Positions 41,900 to 53,124 of a stretch of 64,000 nt of DNA are shown here, in pieces. A program made the position numbers and the translations under genes. The stretch is from Owenia fusiformis (Eukaryota > Annelida > Polychaeta > Sabellida > Oweniidae): assembly GCA_903813345.2 (NCBI GenBank), contig CAIIXF020000006.1:10356348-10420347 (forward strand), read 5' to 3'. Position 1 is the first letter of the stretch. Every line of letters begins with the position of its first letter. Under the pieces are notes generated by a model. It was not told where the DNA came from, made no database searches, and saw nothing but the letters and a program-made list of their open reading frames with translations.

Positions 41900-44419
41900 T
41901 AAGTGGTATCAAAATAACTTATTAAGCATAATATAAAGTCATTCTGCCCTTTAATATCAACTACACCCTGTCTCTATTATGATGCACAGTCATTTCTACA
42001 CAATATGTGAGGCTCAGAATAGTAGCTTAGTTGTAAAAATAGAAGCTATTCACGACTGAAACAACACTTATGTTGACCCCTGGGTAATCTCTAGTATATA
42101 TACATGTACACAGCCTAACATACAAATCCCCAAGATGGCTCAAATTTAACCAAATTTAATGCAATTAAAAAATTGTCATATCCTAATTGACAAATTATGT
42201 TACAGAAGTGCATCAGTCTGTTTTCAAGGATAAAGAACATTTACCTTTTTTAATATCAAAACAGATCAAGGCAACTGAGTAATGCAAAGTTCTTAATTTC
42301 ACAGTTCTGACCAAAGTTGCCCAATATATGCCATTTTGGATTATTTTTGGATGGATGCAAGCCTATTTTCAAATGAGTATAGTATACAGATATTAATACC
42401 TAAAGGACATGTGGCTCCAAAGTTATTCCAAGCTGCCTTCCTTATATGTTTCCCACACATATACGTGTGATGTAGTCAAGCCTTACTGATAACTTCTATG
42501 TTACCTATCTACTCATCCCGAGGCTATATTTATTAGTATTTTCAAAAAACTAACATATAACCTATGTAACAAAAAACTAATTTAACATGTCTATGAATCA
42601 AAATATGTAAAATCATTTATGGAGCTAAATGTCTGATATATAAATAAAATACACATGTTTTTCAAATTTTGCAAACAATTCCTGAAAATCTATAAATGGT
42701 AGGGTGGTACTTAAGTTTTAGTTTATTAGAATATAAAATGTTGAAATAGAGAAGACCACTTGACTTTAAGAACTTTAAGGACAAGCAATTTCCTTACTTC
42801 AATATTAAACTATCAAAACCAACATGACTTAAATGTCCAACTTTCTAATTAACACGTCTTTAATAACCGCTCTATTCTGCTATACACTAGTCACTTACCT
42901 GAGTAAAAATGTCTCGTTAGCTGCTATAAAATCTCTATGTGTGATAAACTTACCTGCTTTCACCTGATATTATACTGCTATATAGGTACACAGCACGACA
43001 CGACATAGAGGGGAATTTGTTTTTTAAAGGTTAAAGGTTCTGAATGATATGTTTTAACCATTTGTTTGCTAAAGGAAACACAATCACTGATGATATCGCA
43101 AGTTAAATTTTCAAAGATATAAAATCTAACATAGGAAACACATAAAGGCGAACAATGGAAATTAACATTAAAGAGACCAGAATCTCATAAGAGACCGGAA
43201 TAAAGATCTCCTTAAGGAGTAATCTCCTAAAGGAGAAATCAAGATATACATGCCATGGACATTTCACAAAGACATGACATACACTTTTACATTTTTGAGA
43301 CTTATTTCATTAATACAATGTAATAATATCCATGTCCTGATTATACCATCAGCTGCTCAAGTATGAAGTTGCAAGCCATGCAAGGGGCCATATTGTATGA
43401 AACTGTTGTTAAACATCTGTAAGAGTACCATATGAAGAATACCCATACAAATTCATGATACAATGGGCACTTCATGGGGATAGATGACCATGGATACTAC
43501 CCATGTAATACATATGCACCAATACATGCCTTACTAAACTAGATCAAAATGACAATCAAAAAGTCACATAAAAACAAGAGTAAAGTCAAGAGGGTCTGAC
43601 ATTCATTCAAAATTTTCAAGTATGAAAGGGTTAAACTAAATATGAGGTGAGTTTTGCATAAATTGTGTAGTTCTCTATAATTTGACGATAACCTTTTCAA
43701 GAGCTCAATCCATCTATCCTCTTTAAATTAGAAATACATGTAATTCTTTGATCTAGCCTATATCCAATCAGAATATGTTGTTAGAGAATCATGATATTGC
43801 ATTTCTGCCTTTAAGTTCCTCTTGATTACTTCACATCTTAACTCCACTAAAAAGTCATGAAAGCAACATTTGAAGGTCAAACTGTTAATCGACTGTAAAA
43901 GTCAGAGTTAGTGTGGCTAGTCAATTTGAAATCAGGGTACTCAGGGAGACTGCGGTTGTGTCAGTCTCATTCATCATTCTAATATAATGATAGGGTATGA
44001 GGGATAAACATGTAGAGATAAGATTCAGGCCCGATCAATCTCACAATGACACTTTTTTTCCTTTTCTATAGAAGAAGACTTCTGTTTACGAACTAACACA
44101 AAAAGGGGTTAGTTGGGGCTGATTAATTTATGTAATGTTCAACAGTTTTCACCATACATCTCCAAAAGATAAAGATTTGGACACTCTGCAACCACCCATC
44201 CACCAAGTAGAACTCATCTATTGTAAATGATAATATTTGAAGAAGCACCATATTTCTTCCTTCCAATGTCCAAAATTGTCACAGCTAACATAAAGTGGTA
44301 AATAAAGTCAAGAAATCTATGCAGTAAATTCAGAGATGTTACATAGAACTTCGCATTGACCAATGTTTCAAAAACAGGCTCTCTGCTTATTTGACTGTGT
44401 CTACCCCAAATATTTTCAA
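41900..44419. repeat. 2.5 kb tandem duplication, copy 2
   Basis: Offset 2557 bp from copy 1 before the 35-bp deletion and 2522 after it. The junction at 41897-41900 is CAATATAAGTGG. Identity is over 99% by eye. Confidence 0.9.
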
Positions 44420-44852
44420 GGAATAGGCTCTTGACTGATAAGTCTGTGCCTAAATAATGCTTTTTATGAAGACACAAGGTCTTGGCTAATTAGACTGCCA
44501 AACCAATGTTTTAATAAGACTGTGTCTAAATACTTTCAAGAAACAAGCTCTTGGCTAATAGTAATAAGACTATCTCCATGCCTGTAGCCCATAGCTATTT
44601 TTGATAAGTTGGCCTTAAATTAAGGAATAAGGCCCAAAAAGACCAAGTTATGCCTAAAAAGGCCTACTTGTTGAAGCCCTTACAGAATCTTTGGGCCCAT
44701 CCTAGGGGGGGGGGGTACACCCTGTGCCCCCCCCCTGGATCCGCCAGTTGGCATGAGTCCCCCCTGGCTACTGGCCTGATGCCTGTCTATTATCAATACA
44801 GTCACCACCACCCCTTATTACAGTGGTAGCTCATAAGCTTGTTTTACCCCTT

Positions 44853-45221
44853 GTGATGGTGAAGATTCAAAGGTGGATTGGATAAAGTCATGTAAAAGGT
44901 GGATTAGATTGGGAATCTTCAAAATATGGAATTTCTTTGATTTTTTCTTTTGATCTCCCTCTAAGAAGATTGGTGCCCTCCTAACTTCCATAATGTCAAC
45001 TAATAGATGTAATATTATTTTGCTAGGGTGGGGTAGAAGGGTGACCTGGTAGTTAAATACTGTTGAGTGTCCATCAACTAATTGTAATATGTATTTGTTG
45101 TTGGGAGGTCAACAGAAAATCATAAAAAATTCCATATTTTAAATATTCCCGATCCAATCCACCTTTTACATGAATCTAATCTACTCGATCCAATCCATCT
45201 ATTAATCTTTACCATTGTGAC
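44853..45221. repeat. Foldback FB6 with GGTGGATTGGAT motifs
   Basis: Left arm: GTGATGGTGAAGATT.., AAGGTGGATTGGAT, CATGTAAAAGGTGGATTAGA, AATATGGAATTT. The right arm repeats all of these inverted. The arms are about 100 bp, and the GGATTGGAT motif occurs twice in each. Confidence 0.7.
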
Positions 45222-45229
45222 TCCTCCTA

Positions 45230-46180
45230 TACACCTCACCCTAAAAGGTAGGGGGGGGGGGTGAAAGTAGTTCAGAGACTTGCTGCAAGACTATGTGACA
45301 TGTTGCTGAGCTTTCTCAAACCCCTCCCCTCGTTTTATTGCCGGAATGGTGGGTGTTAAACAGGAAAGACGAGACAGTTAGATTATAGTCTACTGGGAAA
45401 TTGCGGAACTAAACTCATGACCTTCAGGCCAGACTCACCATCACAAAAAATCTAGTCTCTGGACCACCTCCCCCCATCTACTGTAGTTTACACTTGTGGA
45501 GACACTTGCTATTAGGAGGTCATATAGTAAAGAGTAAAAAGAGCATTGCATGACACAAGTCAAAATCTCTCAGAAAAAGCAATATTTGTATCTAAAGAAC
45601 ATTATAGAACCTTAAAACGTTTTAGCAAATTTATATCAATGAATACAAACTAGAAACATACCTATTAAGTTAACAACCTTTGTATCCAATGTACCTTTGG
45701 TAGACAGCAAAGTATAGTAAATGAAATACAACGTACAGCACACAGTAATCTCGCTAGCGAATATTCCTTTTTATTGATTCAAACTCAAACAGCAGTTTGA
45801 CCTTAGCTCTATACGTCTCTAGATCTCCTTTATTCTGAGTCACACTCTACGCACAAATTATCATTTGCTTTTCATGAGTAATATATGTTCAACATTTAGA
45901 TAAAAAATAAATGTAATGAGTCATGATACAGCGGATGGCCCCATTTACATTGAATAAATTTATATACTGTGCACATTTAAATGAAATTCCATCAAAATAA
46001 ACATGTAGGTGCAGTGAATACCTTATAAGGGCATTGACTACTTATTAATGTTTCCGTATATTCTCAATCTCACAGATCCATGAAAGTGAAAGAATCAGGG
46101 TGTGACAATGGTAAGATCTCACTATTCTCCTCCCTACTTGAAGGAAGGATGTTTTATCACATCATCTTAACATACATTTA
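45230..46180. other. Non-coding stretch
   Basis: A G10 run is at about 45250. No exon, repeat array or element seen. Confidence 0.35.
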
Positions 46181-46182
46181 TT

Positions 46183-46315
46183 AGTTAACGAAAACACAGA
46201 ATGAAATCCTGTGCTAAAGGCTGATGTGAAAAAGTCAGTCCACCCCAGTGGGGATCAAACCCACGACCTCTTGCTTTCCGGGCAAGTGCTCTACCACTGA
46301 GCTACAGGACCGACT
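46183..46315 (-). mobile_element. tRNA-derived SINE, copy 1
   Basis: On the minus strand the head reads TGTAGCTCAGTGGTAGAGCA (A box), then an anticodon stem CTTGC/GCAAG, then GTGGGTTTGATCCCCAC (T arm, B box), followed by a unique body to TTTTCGTTAAC. The acceptor stem does not pair (GTCCTGT against TGGGGTGG) and position 33 is C, so it is a SINE, not a tRNA gene. Confidence 0.75.
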
Positions 46316-46480
46316 GGCTTTTACACATCAACATTGCATATATAGCATTGCAGCCATGTCTTACATGCCCAGTTTCCTGGACCCCATGTAAGTTACCTGT
46401 CTTTCCAGGTTGTCAATTATTCTATTCATGATGTCACATGGACTTTCCCATAGGCCATTCCCCCCAAGGAGAAGTAGTTT

Positions 46481-46591
46481 TAGTTAATGAAAACACAGAA
46501 TGAAATCCTGTGCTAAGGGCTGATGTGAAAAAGTCAGTCTACCCCAGTGGGGATCGCACCCACGACCCTTGCTTTCCGGGCAAGTGCTCTA
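46481..46591 (-). mobile_element. tRNA-derived SINE, copy 2, truncated
   Basis: Same orientation and same body as copy 1, with about 90% identity. It stops at AGAGCACTTG, so the A box is mostly lost. With copy 1 it brackets about 165 bp of other DNA. Confidence 0.75.
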
Positions 46592-46599
46592 TGAAATGA

Positions 46600-47610
46600 C
46601 TATGACATTTATAAAGTATGAGACAAAAAATTAGTAAGGTATATGTAGTCCACTATGCAATGCAATTTTTAAATACATATTTTCTAAAACAAGTACATAA
46701 TCCATAAGTACTGTAAATTCTTTTAAGTTGGTACCTGCTTTAATTAACGATTCAGTAAATTCTGTATGAGATCAATGATTTAAATATCAACCAATATCTG
46801 AATATTAATTAAAGTAAACGCAGCTGAATTTCTAAAAATGCAAAAATAAACAGAATGAATTTAACAAATTTTACAGTATCAGACTGAAAGTAGAGATGTC
46901 AATAGACCCCGCCCTTTGACCAATATCAGATGCCTTTCATCAATAAAAGTTCAATCACTTACCTGTCACTTCTATACCAGAATACAGGTGCACATTACCT
47001 TTTATTGGTTACAGTATCCAATATCCCCGCCAGCCCTTACACATACTAACTTACAATTTCTTTTCTTTAACAATAAAGACCCATAGCTTTGTAATCTATC
47101 CTGGTACAAACATGACATTTACAATCAAACTTTAATTAAATCGTATTGAAAGTCATTCTCCCTTGCAAAATCTGTTATACTTACAATAATATGTCAATAA
47201 TTACAATAATTTTTTTTGTAAGGGTAGATCAGTTATCTATGAAGCACTCATCCTCAAGTTCTAGTATAGATTATTGAACATTAAACTGATGTAAGCGCAA
47301 CATGTAGATTAAATAAAATTGTTCAGTATGATATATAACAACCTGTAAGGCTAGAATTTCCGCTTTATTTACAGACATGTCACAAATTATGTGAAGTATA
47401 ATTGAACTTATAAAATTTATTTGTTATAAAAAGCTTTTATTTTATTGAATATGTACAAAGTAGGCAAGGTAGTTAGGGATGACCTATCTTAGTTTGAATA
47501 CTTATTCATTACAGTTGGCAGATTATAAATGAAACTTGAAATTGTACTTTATAAATGTAATGTAAGTTCCCCAACAAGAGCTTAACAACATTGCCACTCA
47601 AAAGCTGTCG
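46600..47610. other. AT-rich non-coding stretch
   Basis: No supported feature. Confidence 0.35.
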
Positions 47611-47614
47611 TTAA

Positions 47615-48287
47615 TGGCCTAGTCACATAGCCCGGCCGATGAGGTTACGATGAGCCAGCGATGCAATTTTCACCGAACTCGGCCGAACACCGGCCGGACA
47701 TCCGTGGCGTTTGTTGCTTAAAACCGCATCGGTGGTAGCTCGGTGAAATTTTAACTTCGGAGTTAAATTTCACTGGGCTCTCACCGAGCTCCCTCATCAT
47801 GTCATCGCAGCCCCATCGAAACCACATCGGAAAACACGTCGGCCGGTGCACGGCTGAGTATCGGCCGGTGTCCCGTGCATCTGAGACAACCAGAGGACGA
47901 GGTTTTTTAACGGACAGCGGCCGAGCTCCGACCGAGTTCCGGCCGATGTGGGACAGAGCATCGGCCGGTCACTGTTCAAAGCCCGTTATCAACCCGGTTG
48001 GCGATAGCACCGTGTCCTGTTACCTGCTCGGGTACCGGCCATATTCCTTCCGATGTCCGGCCGACCTCCATCCGGTAGTTGCTGCCACATCGGCAAAAAA
48101 AAACTACCATTTTGAGACAGACTCCGTACGGTCACCAGCCGGTGTTCGGTTGGTCGCCTGAAGATGTCCGGACGGAGTCCGTTCACGTCACCGAGCTCTG
48201 CTTCCGATGAGGAGAGCTCGGTGGCACCAAAAAAATCCACCGAGCTCTACCGATGCCGGACATCGGCCGGGCTATGTGACTAGGCCA
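47615..48287. mobile_element. Foldback/MITE element FB7 with TAA target duplication
   Basis: The inverted ends TGGCCTAGTCACATAGCCCG (27 bp perfect, continuing GCCGATG) are at 47615-47641 and 48261-48287. TAA flanks at 47612-47614 and 48288-48290. The interior is GC-rich, unlike its surroundings, and is packed with CATCGGCCGG/CCGGCCGATG and GAGCTCGGTG/CACCGAGCTC motifs on both strands (for example 47686, 47838, 47858, 47939, 47958). There is no transposase. The 3-bp TAA duplication suggests a PIF/Harbinger-type mobiliser (inferred). Open frames in it are incidental. Confidence 0.85.
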
Positions 48288-48536
48288 TAAACGTGTTATA
48301 ATTCCAATTTTCTGTTCAGTCATCTTGATCAAAACAAAAGCATAATTGCATCATACTGAAAGCTTGACACATGTCATAAAAGGCCAGACAGAAATTACTG
48401 GTCAGCATCAGAAGGTAATGGATGTTATCTTCTCTTTCAAAATGACAGTTACAGTAAAGCACAATTTTGATGTTCCGAGTATTCATCAAATTAAACAATT
48501 TTGTCATAGATATTCAGCATTGAAATTTCAACAACA

Positions 48537-48878
48537 GGGGCCGTGAATTCGTAAGATCCCCAATCCAATCCAGATAAATTTTATCTTTTGGGATAAATCT
48601 TGGATTACTAATCCGATAAATATTTGGTGAATTTGTATGATCCGAGGATTGTGAGGGGGAATCCACAAGATTTATTCAATTTGCATTGGAATTTGGATAA
48701 AAGTTATCCAAAAAGTAATCCACCTCAAGAGGTGGATTGAGATTTATCCTGAGATTAATCCCAGGAATGTACGAATTCACCGATTTTTGGATAAATTCTT
48801 GGATTAATCCCACTATGCATCATTTCTATGACGAAATTTATCCGGATCAGATCGCGGATCGTACGAATTCACCACCCC
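48537..48878. mobile_element. Foldback element FB8 with GGATTAATCC motifs
   Basis: The ends GTGAATTCGTAAGATCC (left) and the inverse of GTGAATTCGTACGATCC (right) are preceded by GGGG on both outer sides. Further copies of the same terminal motif lie inside, one direct at about 48630 (GTGAATTTGTATGATCCG) and one inverted at about 48763. Between them GGATAAAT/ATTTATCC motifs recur. The target duplication is not clear. Confidence 0.75.
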
Positions 48879-48934
48879 AGATCAAGCATATCAAGCAAAA
48901 TGTTGAAACTAAGATCTGGCCAAACATGTTGTGA

Positions 48935-49045
48935 AATGTGGCAATCCAAGATATGGAAAGTCAATGTTTGGAAAGTCAAAATGTAGAAAGTGAACATTTT
49001 GCAATTCAAGATATGGAAAGTAAAAATGTGGAAATTCAATATGTG
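48935..49045. repeat. Short minisatellite (GATATGGAAAGT)
   Basis: Imperfect copies of CAATCCAAGATATGGAAAGT and variants (TGTTTGGAAAGTCAAAATG). Confidence 0.5.
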
Positions 49046-49049
49046 GCAT

Positions 49050-50450
49050 GCCATGACTTAAAAAGTCAATAAATGATAAGGTATATGTGCAAATTTAATA
49101 GATGTATGGCAAGCCTTAATGCAGAAACCTGAAATATTAATATACAGAATTGTACTTCTAGGGCCTCATTGACCATAATCCCTGAGGTCCTCCTCAACCA
49201 TGTATCATGTGGAGACAACATTAAGAAGTTCACATTAGAGCACATACATTTTATTAATTCATATGTGACTTGAAAGACTTTAGCATGACAAGCACAGGTT
49301 TTAATAAATCATTCATGTTAGCATTAACATTACCTTAGATAAACAGTTGTGTTTAAACAGACTATGTATGTCCGTAAAACATGTATAGGACTTACCTATA
49401 CCTCTATCAGCTCACTTACCAAGTATACAGCTTAAACTTTAAGTAAACAGACCAACATACTCACAAATAATCCAATGACCTCATACATTTCAAAATAACA
49501 CAATTTTATATTTATTCAACATCTTAGGCAATCCAGACGGTTACTGAATCCTAATCCAAGATCTTTGAAATAAATTCTTACCTTCAATCTTGAGTGAGAC
49601 TAGTCTAGTAAGACCTGAAGAATGTTAACCCTTTACAATACCATCAAACGTAGAACTATGAAGGCTTTGTTTGGAAATGAGTAATGCTGATTGGCTTAGA
49701 AGACAAGATTACCTTTGTTTGACCTACTCTTATCTATATTGACAAAGTTATTTCACCTGTAAACAATCTTGAGTTTACAATCTAGACAGGGGATATCCTA
49801 CAATATTTGAGGGATAACATTTTTATCTATGAGTGGATATCAACCATCTCTACAAGTGGTTGCAGTGAGAAAGATTGGTATGAATTGATAAAAATGATAG
49901 CCCAAGAAAGTCATAGAAGGTTAGGTTTGAAAGCCCATGGGTTACATGTAGGTTATCATATTTCTCCCATTTCAAATTATTACTAAAATGATATTCTAAG
50001 ACAGCGAACATATAGGTTCAAAATATAATATCTGTTGGATGACTGGATCTCACATTCTGTAATATATGATTTAAGTCGCATATACCATATAATCTTGTGT
50101 AACCAATACGATGGCAGAAATTCAACAAAATTAGTAGGTGAAACAGATGTATATTCATAAACTTGATCCTAAAATAGGGAAGGCAAATTAGAGTCAAAGA
50201 GGATAGAAATAATCTGACCACTTAGATTACTTCCACATTTTATTTGAAGAATTACATGAACTTTATCCTAGGTATTTTCAGGTAAAATTGTTGGTCTGTA
50301 TAATGCTTGGCTATCACAAAAACATCTCCGTAGCCAAGTTTTTGTAAGGGGGCCCAATGGTTTATAGTCTCAGAGGTCCAAAAGACGCCTAACCATAAAA
50401 AAATCAGGATATAAAGGTCATTGAAATGTCATTGAGATCGAAATGAAATG
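49050..50450. other. Non-coding stretch
   Basis: No supported feature. Confidence 0.35.
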
Positions 50451-50454
50451 AAAT

Positions 50455-50937
50455 GTAAATGGACACCCTCTAGCCAAAGTGTCATAAAACAATGTGCCAT
50501 ATAAGTAGCCACATATCAAATATGAACAATATCGCTGCACTACTCTTCAAGTTATAGCAATAATTGTAAAATAGCGTGTAAAAGCCGCCATTTTTCAAGA
50601 TTGCTGCCATGTGTTTCTTGAATAATTACATGTCTAGCTTTATTAATGTCCTATATAACTTTTTACATTTGAAACAAATTGCTATTATAGTTTTATATAG
50701 GCTAGTGTTCCTAAATAACTGTAAAATCGGCACTAAAATGGCCACCATTTTGAAACGAGTGGCCATTTTGAAGATTGGCTTTTTGAGCAGAACTTCCACC
50801 CCCATAGGGCACATGTGTATAAAATATGAACAAAATCGGGCCAACAGTATTTGAGTTATTGCCCAGATGTACGTACGTACGTACGTACGGACGGAGGCGT
50901 TCCATATATCCCTCCAAACTTCGTTCCTTGGGATAAT
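50455..50937 (+). mobile_element. Pearl-type element 2 with (ACGT)n microsatellite
   Basis: One core unit of the element 1 family (GTCATAAAACAATGTGCCAT, CAAATATGAACAATATCGC), then the single-copy section, then (ACGT)5 CGGACGG at 50871-50893 and the tail TATATCCCTCCAAACTTCG. Its TATTTGAGTTATTGCCC is uninterrupted and is the empty site for FB3. Confidence 0.75.
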
Positions 50938-51177
50938 TAAAAGGTGAAATCACTTCAAAATTTAAGAGATCTTTTTACCTATAATAGCAAAAACTTTTGT
51001 TTTATTTGTGCATTCTATATATCAGATAAGAGTCTCAGGGGTATATAGGCAAATCCATATTGGTAGGAACACTCTGTTTAGTTTGAAAACACACCCCTTA
51101 TTATTTTGTATCAGCACTATCAGAGACATATTAAACAGTTTTATATGTCTCTGGCACTTCACTAGAAAACTTTAATA

Positions 51178-51610
51178 AACCTTAACCATCAACTGAAAGT
51201 TGTCACAATGAGCTAAATTCTAAGTTTTATGTCTCAAACTCTTCAAACCAGTTCAAAAATAATCCCCATTCACTCTAAGTAGCACAATAAATGAATTCAA
51301 GGCTTCATACCTGCAAATGATAGATAAATTCCTACCAAATCGAACGAATGTTTTCATGAATCGCCATGTTTGTTATCCAAGGAGGATTGGCTCCCAGAAT
51401 GCAACATCAGTTACCTAATTTACCCGTGACAGATTACAAAATGGCGGAACTGCATTTTGAAAGCTGTCACCTGTCACGTTGCATTCTGGGAGCCAATCCT
51501 CCTTGCGGCGTAATCGGGCTCCAAAATCACCTCAACATTTGAAGAGTCTGGACTTAACATGTGAAAATCACTTCAAAGTTCATAATTGTCATTAGATCTA
51601 AAGTGGGGGA
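51178..51610 (-). promoter_or_regulatory. Promoter-like tandem repeat, copy 1, with possible untranslated first exon
   Basis: This is the first of two direct copies of about 430 bp. It contains two CCCAGAATGC motifs (51393-51402 and, inverted, 51481-51490), which match the core bound by ZNF143/THAP11. It also has AAAATGGCGG and AACATGGCGATT (YY1-like). The sites are in a perfect 25-bp inverted repeat (51381-51405, 51478-51502). On the minus strand ATTTGCAG|GTATGAAG at 51309-51311 is a good splice donor. A distal promoter and first exon of gene B are possible, but unproved. Confidence 0.4.
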
Positions 51611-52010
51611 CAAAACTAAACCTCAACCATCAAAAGTTGTCACAATGAGCTAAATTCTAAGTTTCGTGTCTCAAACTCTCCCAAGAGGTAGAAAAATAAT
51701 TCCAATTCACTTTAAGTAGCACAATAAATGAATCCAAAGCTTCATACCTGCAAATGATGGATAAATCCCTACGAAATCGAACGAATGTTTTTATGAATTG
51801 CCATGTTTGTGATCCAAGGAGGATCACTTGTGACAGGTTTTAAAATGGCGGAGCAGCATTTTGAAAGCTGGCACGTGTCATGTTGCATTCTGGGAGCCAA
51901 TCCTCCCCTTGCAGCGTATTCGGGCTCCAAAATCACCTCAACATTTAAAGAGTCGGCATTAACATGTGAATATCCAATTCAACTTTTTAAGTTCTTATTT
52001 GTCATTATGG
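51611..52010 (-). promoter_or_regulatory. Promoter-like tandem repeat, copy 2
   Basis: Direct, about 85% identical copy of the preceding block. It keeps the inverted-type GCATTCTGGG site (51885-51894), AAAATGGCGG and the donor-like site at 51746-51748. It has lost the other arm of the 25-bp inverted repeat. Confidence 0.4.
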
Positions 52011-52629
52011 ACACAAATTCCACTATATTTGGACTTACTAGGGCGTAGAAAATAGAGCACTGAATGCACTGATGTAAGAATTTATTACATGTGCGACAGC
52101 ATGTAATTTTCATAGCTACAGTATAGCAATTCTTTATGTCCCCCACTGTATGTACACAAATTCCACTACATTTGTACTTTCCAGTACGGAGAAAATAGAG
52201 CACTCAATTCACCGAGGTAAGAATTTATTATATGTGCGACAGAATGTCTTTTTCATAGTGTTAGAAATAGTCATTATTTATGTTCCAAACTTTATATGCA
52301 AAAACCAGTCAAGAAATTAAAATTTGGAAGTCAAAAACACAGAGACATGTAGCACTATGATATGAGATGAGCACTATGATAGGCCCTATAGTATAGTATA
52401 ATAATAAGGGGAATAACACTTCACTACTTCCGGGTTCTGTAAATGAAAAAATAAAAAAAACTATTGTTCAGAATTCCACAATAAGGGTCTCATTTTTAAG
52501 AAAAATTATTTAGCGGCAACATACATGTCATATTACTTGTAGACACACTGCAAATATGATTTTTCGTCTTATCTGTTACCTTAGCATCAGACCATGAAGT
52601 CTTGCACAGACATATTTTTCATAGTTTAC

Positions 52630-52803
52630 CTTATCGATTGATTTCTCCCTCAATGTTTCGTCGATTGATCTCTGGTTTGATCCAGTTGTAATACACACAT
52701 ACGCAATGGTATATGCTGTTCCAATTGTACTGTTATTGTTCAAAAATGTGTAAAAGCATACTAATTTTAAAAATACGACCTTTGAACGATTCTCTGCCGC
52801 CAT
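52630..52803 (-). CDS. Putative first coding exon, unrecognised
   Basis: The ATG sits in CAAGATGGCGGCAGAG, the classic YY1/start-codon context of housekeeping genes, with a CRE-like TGACGTAG about 18 bp upstream. 58 codons (MAAENRSKVVFLKLVCFYTF..) include a hydrophobic stretch (about 9-40, with a polar NNNS) that could be a membrane segment, and end REKSIDK at a GTAAAC donor in phase 0. No downstream exons could be found, so this may be a false exon. An alternative donor at about 52583 would extend the frame. Confidence 0.3.
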
Positions 52804-53124
52804 CTTGAAATAATGACGTAGTAAACTTGACCCGTCTGACCATTCACATTTCATTTTTAAAACGGCAAAATAACATATTTTTACAGGCTGAACAGCATAA
52901 GCGCAGCATCCCTACAAATCTCTAGTGGGTCAATGATTCTACGAGTGAAGGACAAGTTAATTGGCGAAAGATTTGGGGAGAAATCGCTATAAAGGTGAGT
53001 TTTGGTTGTGCAGCACCTAACGGTCTCTAGCATGGGTATCAGAAAGTAAAGAAACTTTTTTATTATGTTTGGCCGTGACATTTATCTTACAGAAGAAAGA
53101 TTTTTTTTCAAAATGAGACCCTAC

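Noticed and set aside
44214-44477. 87-codon minus-strand frame
   Set aside because: It crosses the end of the 2.5 kb duplication and has no splice sites, start context or motif; the copy in the first unit differs at the end.
46240-46312. Functional tRNA gene on the minus strand
   Set aside because: The A and B boxes are good, but the acceptor stem does not pair, base 33 is not T, and a second truncated copy shares the downstream body. It is a SINE head.
47645-48240. Frames of 60-120 codons on both strands
   Set aside because: They are GC-rich interior repeats of FB7; composition explains the lack of stops.
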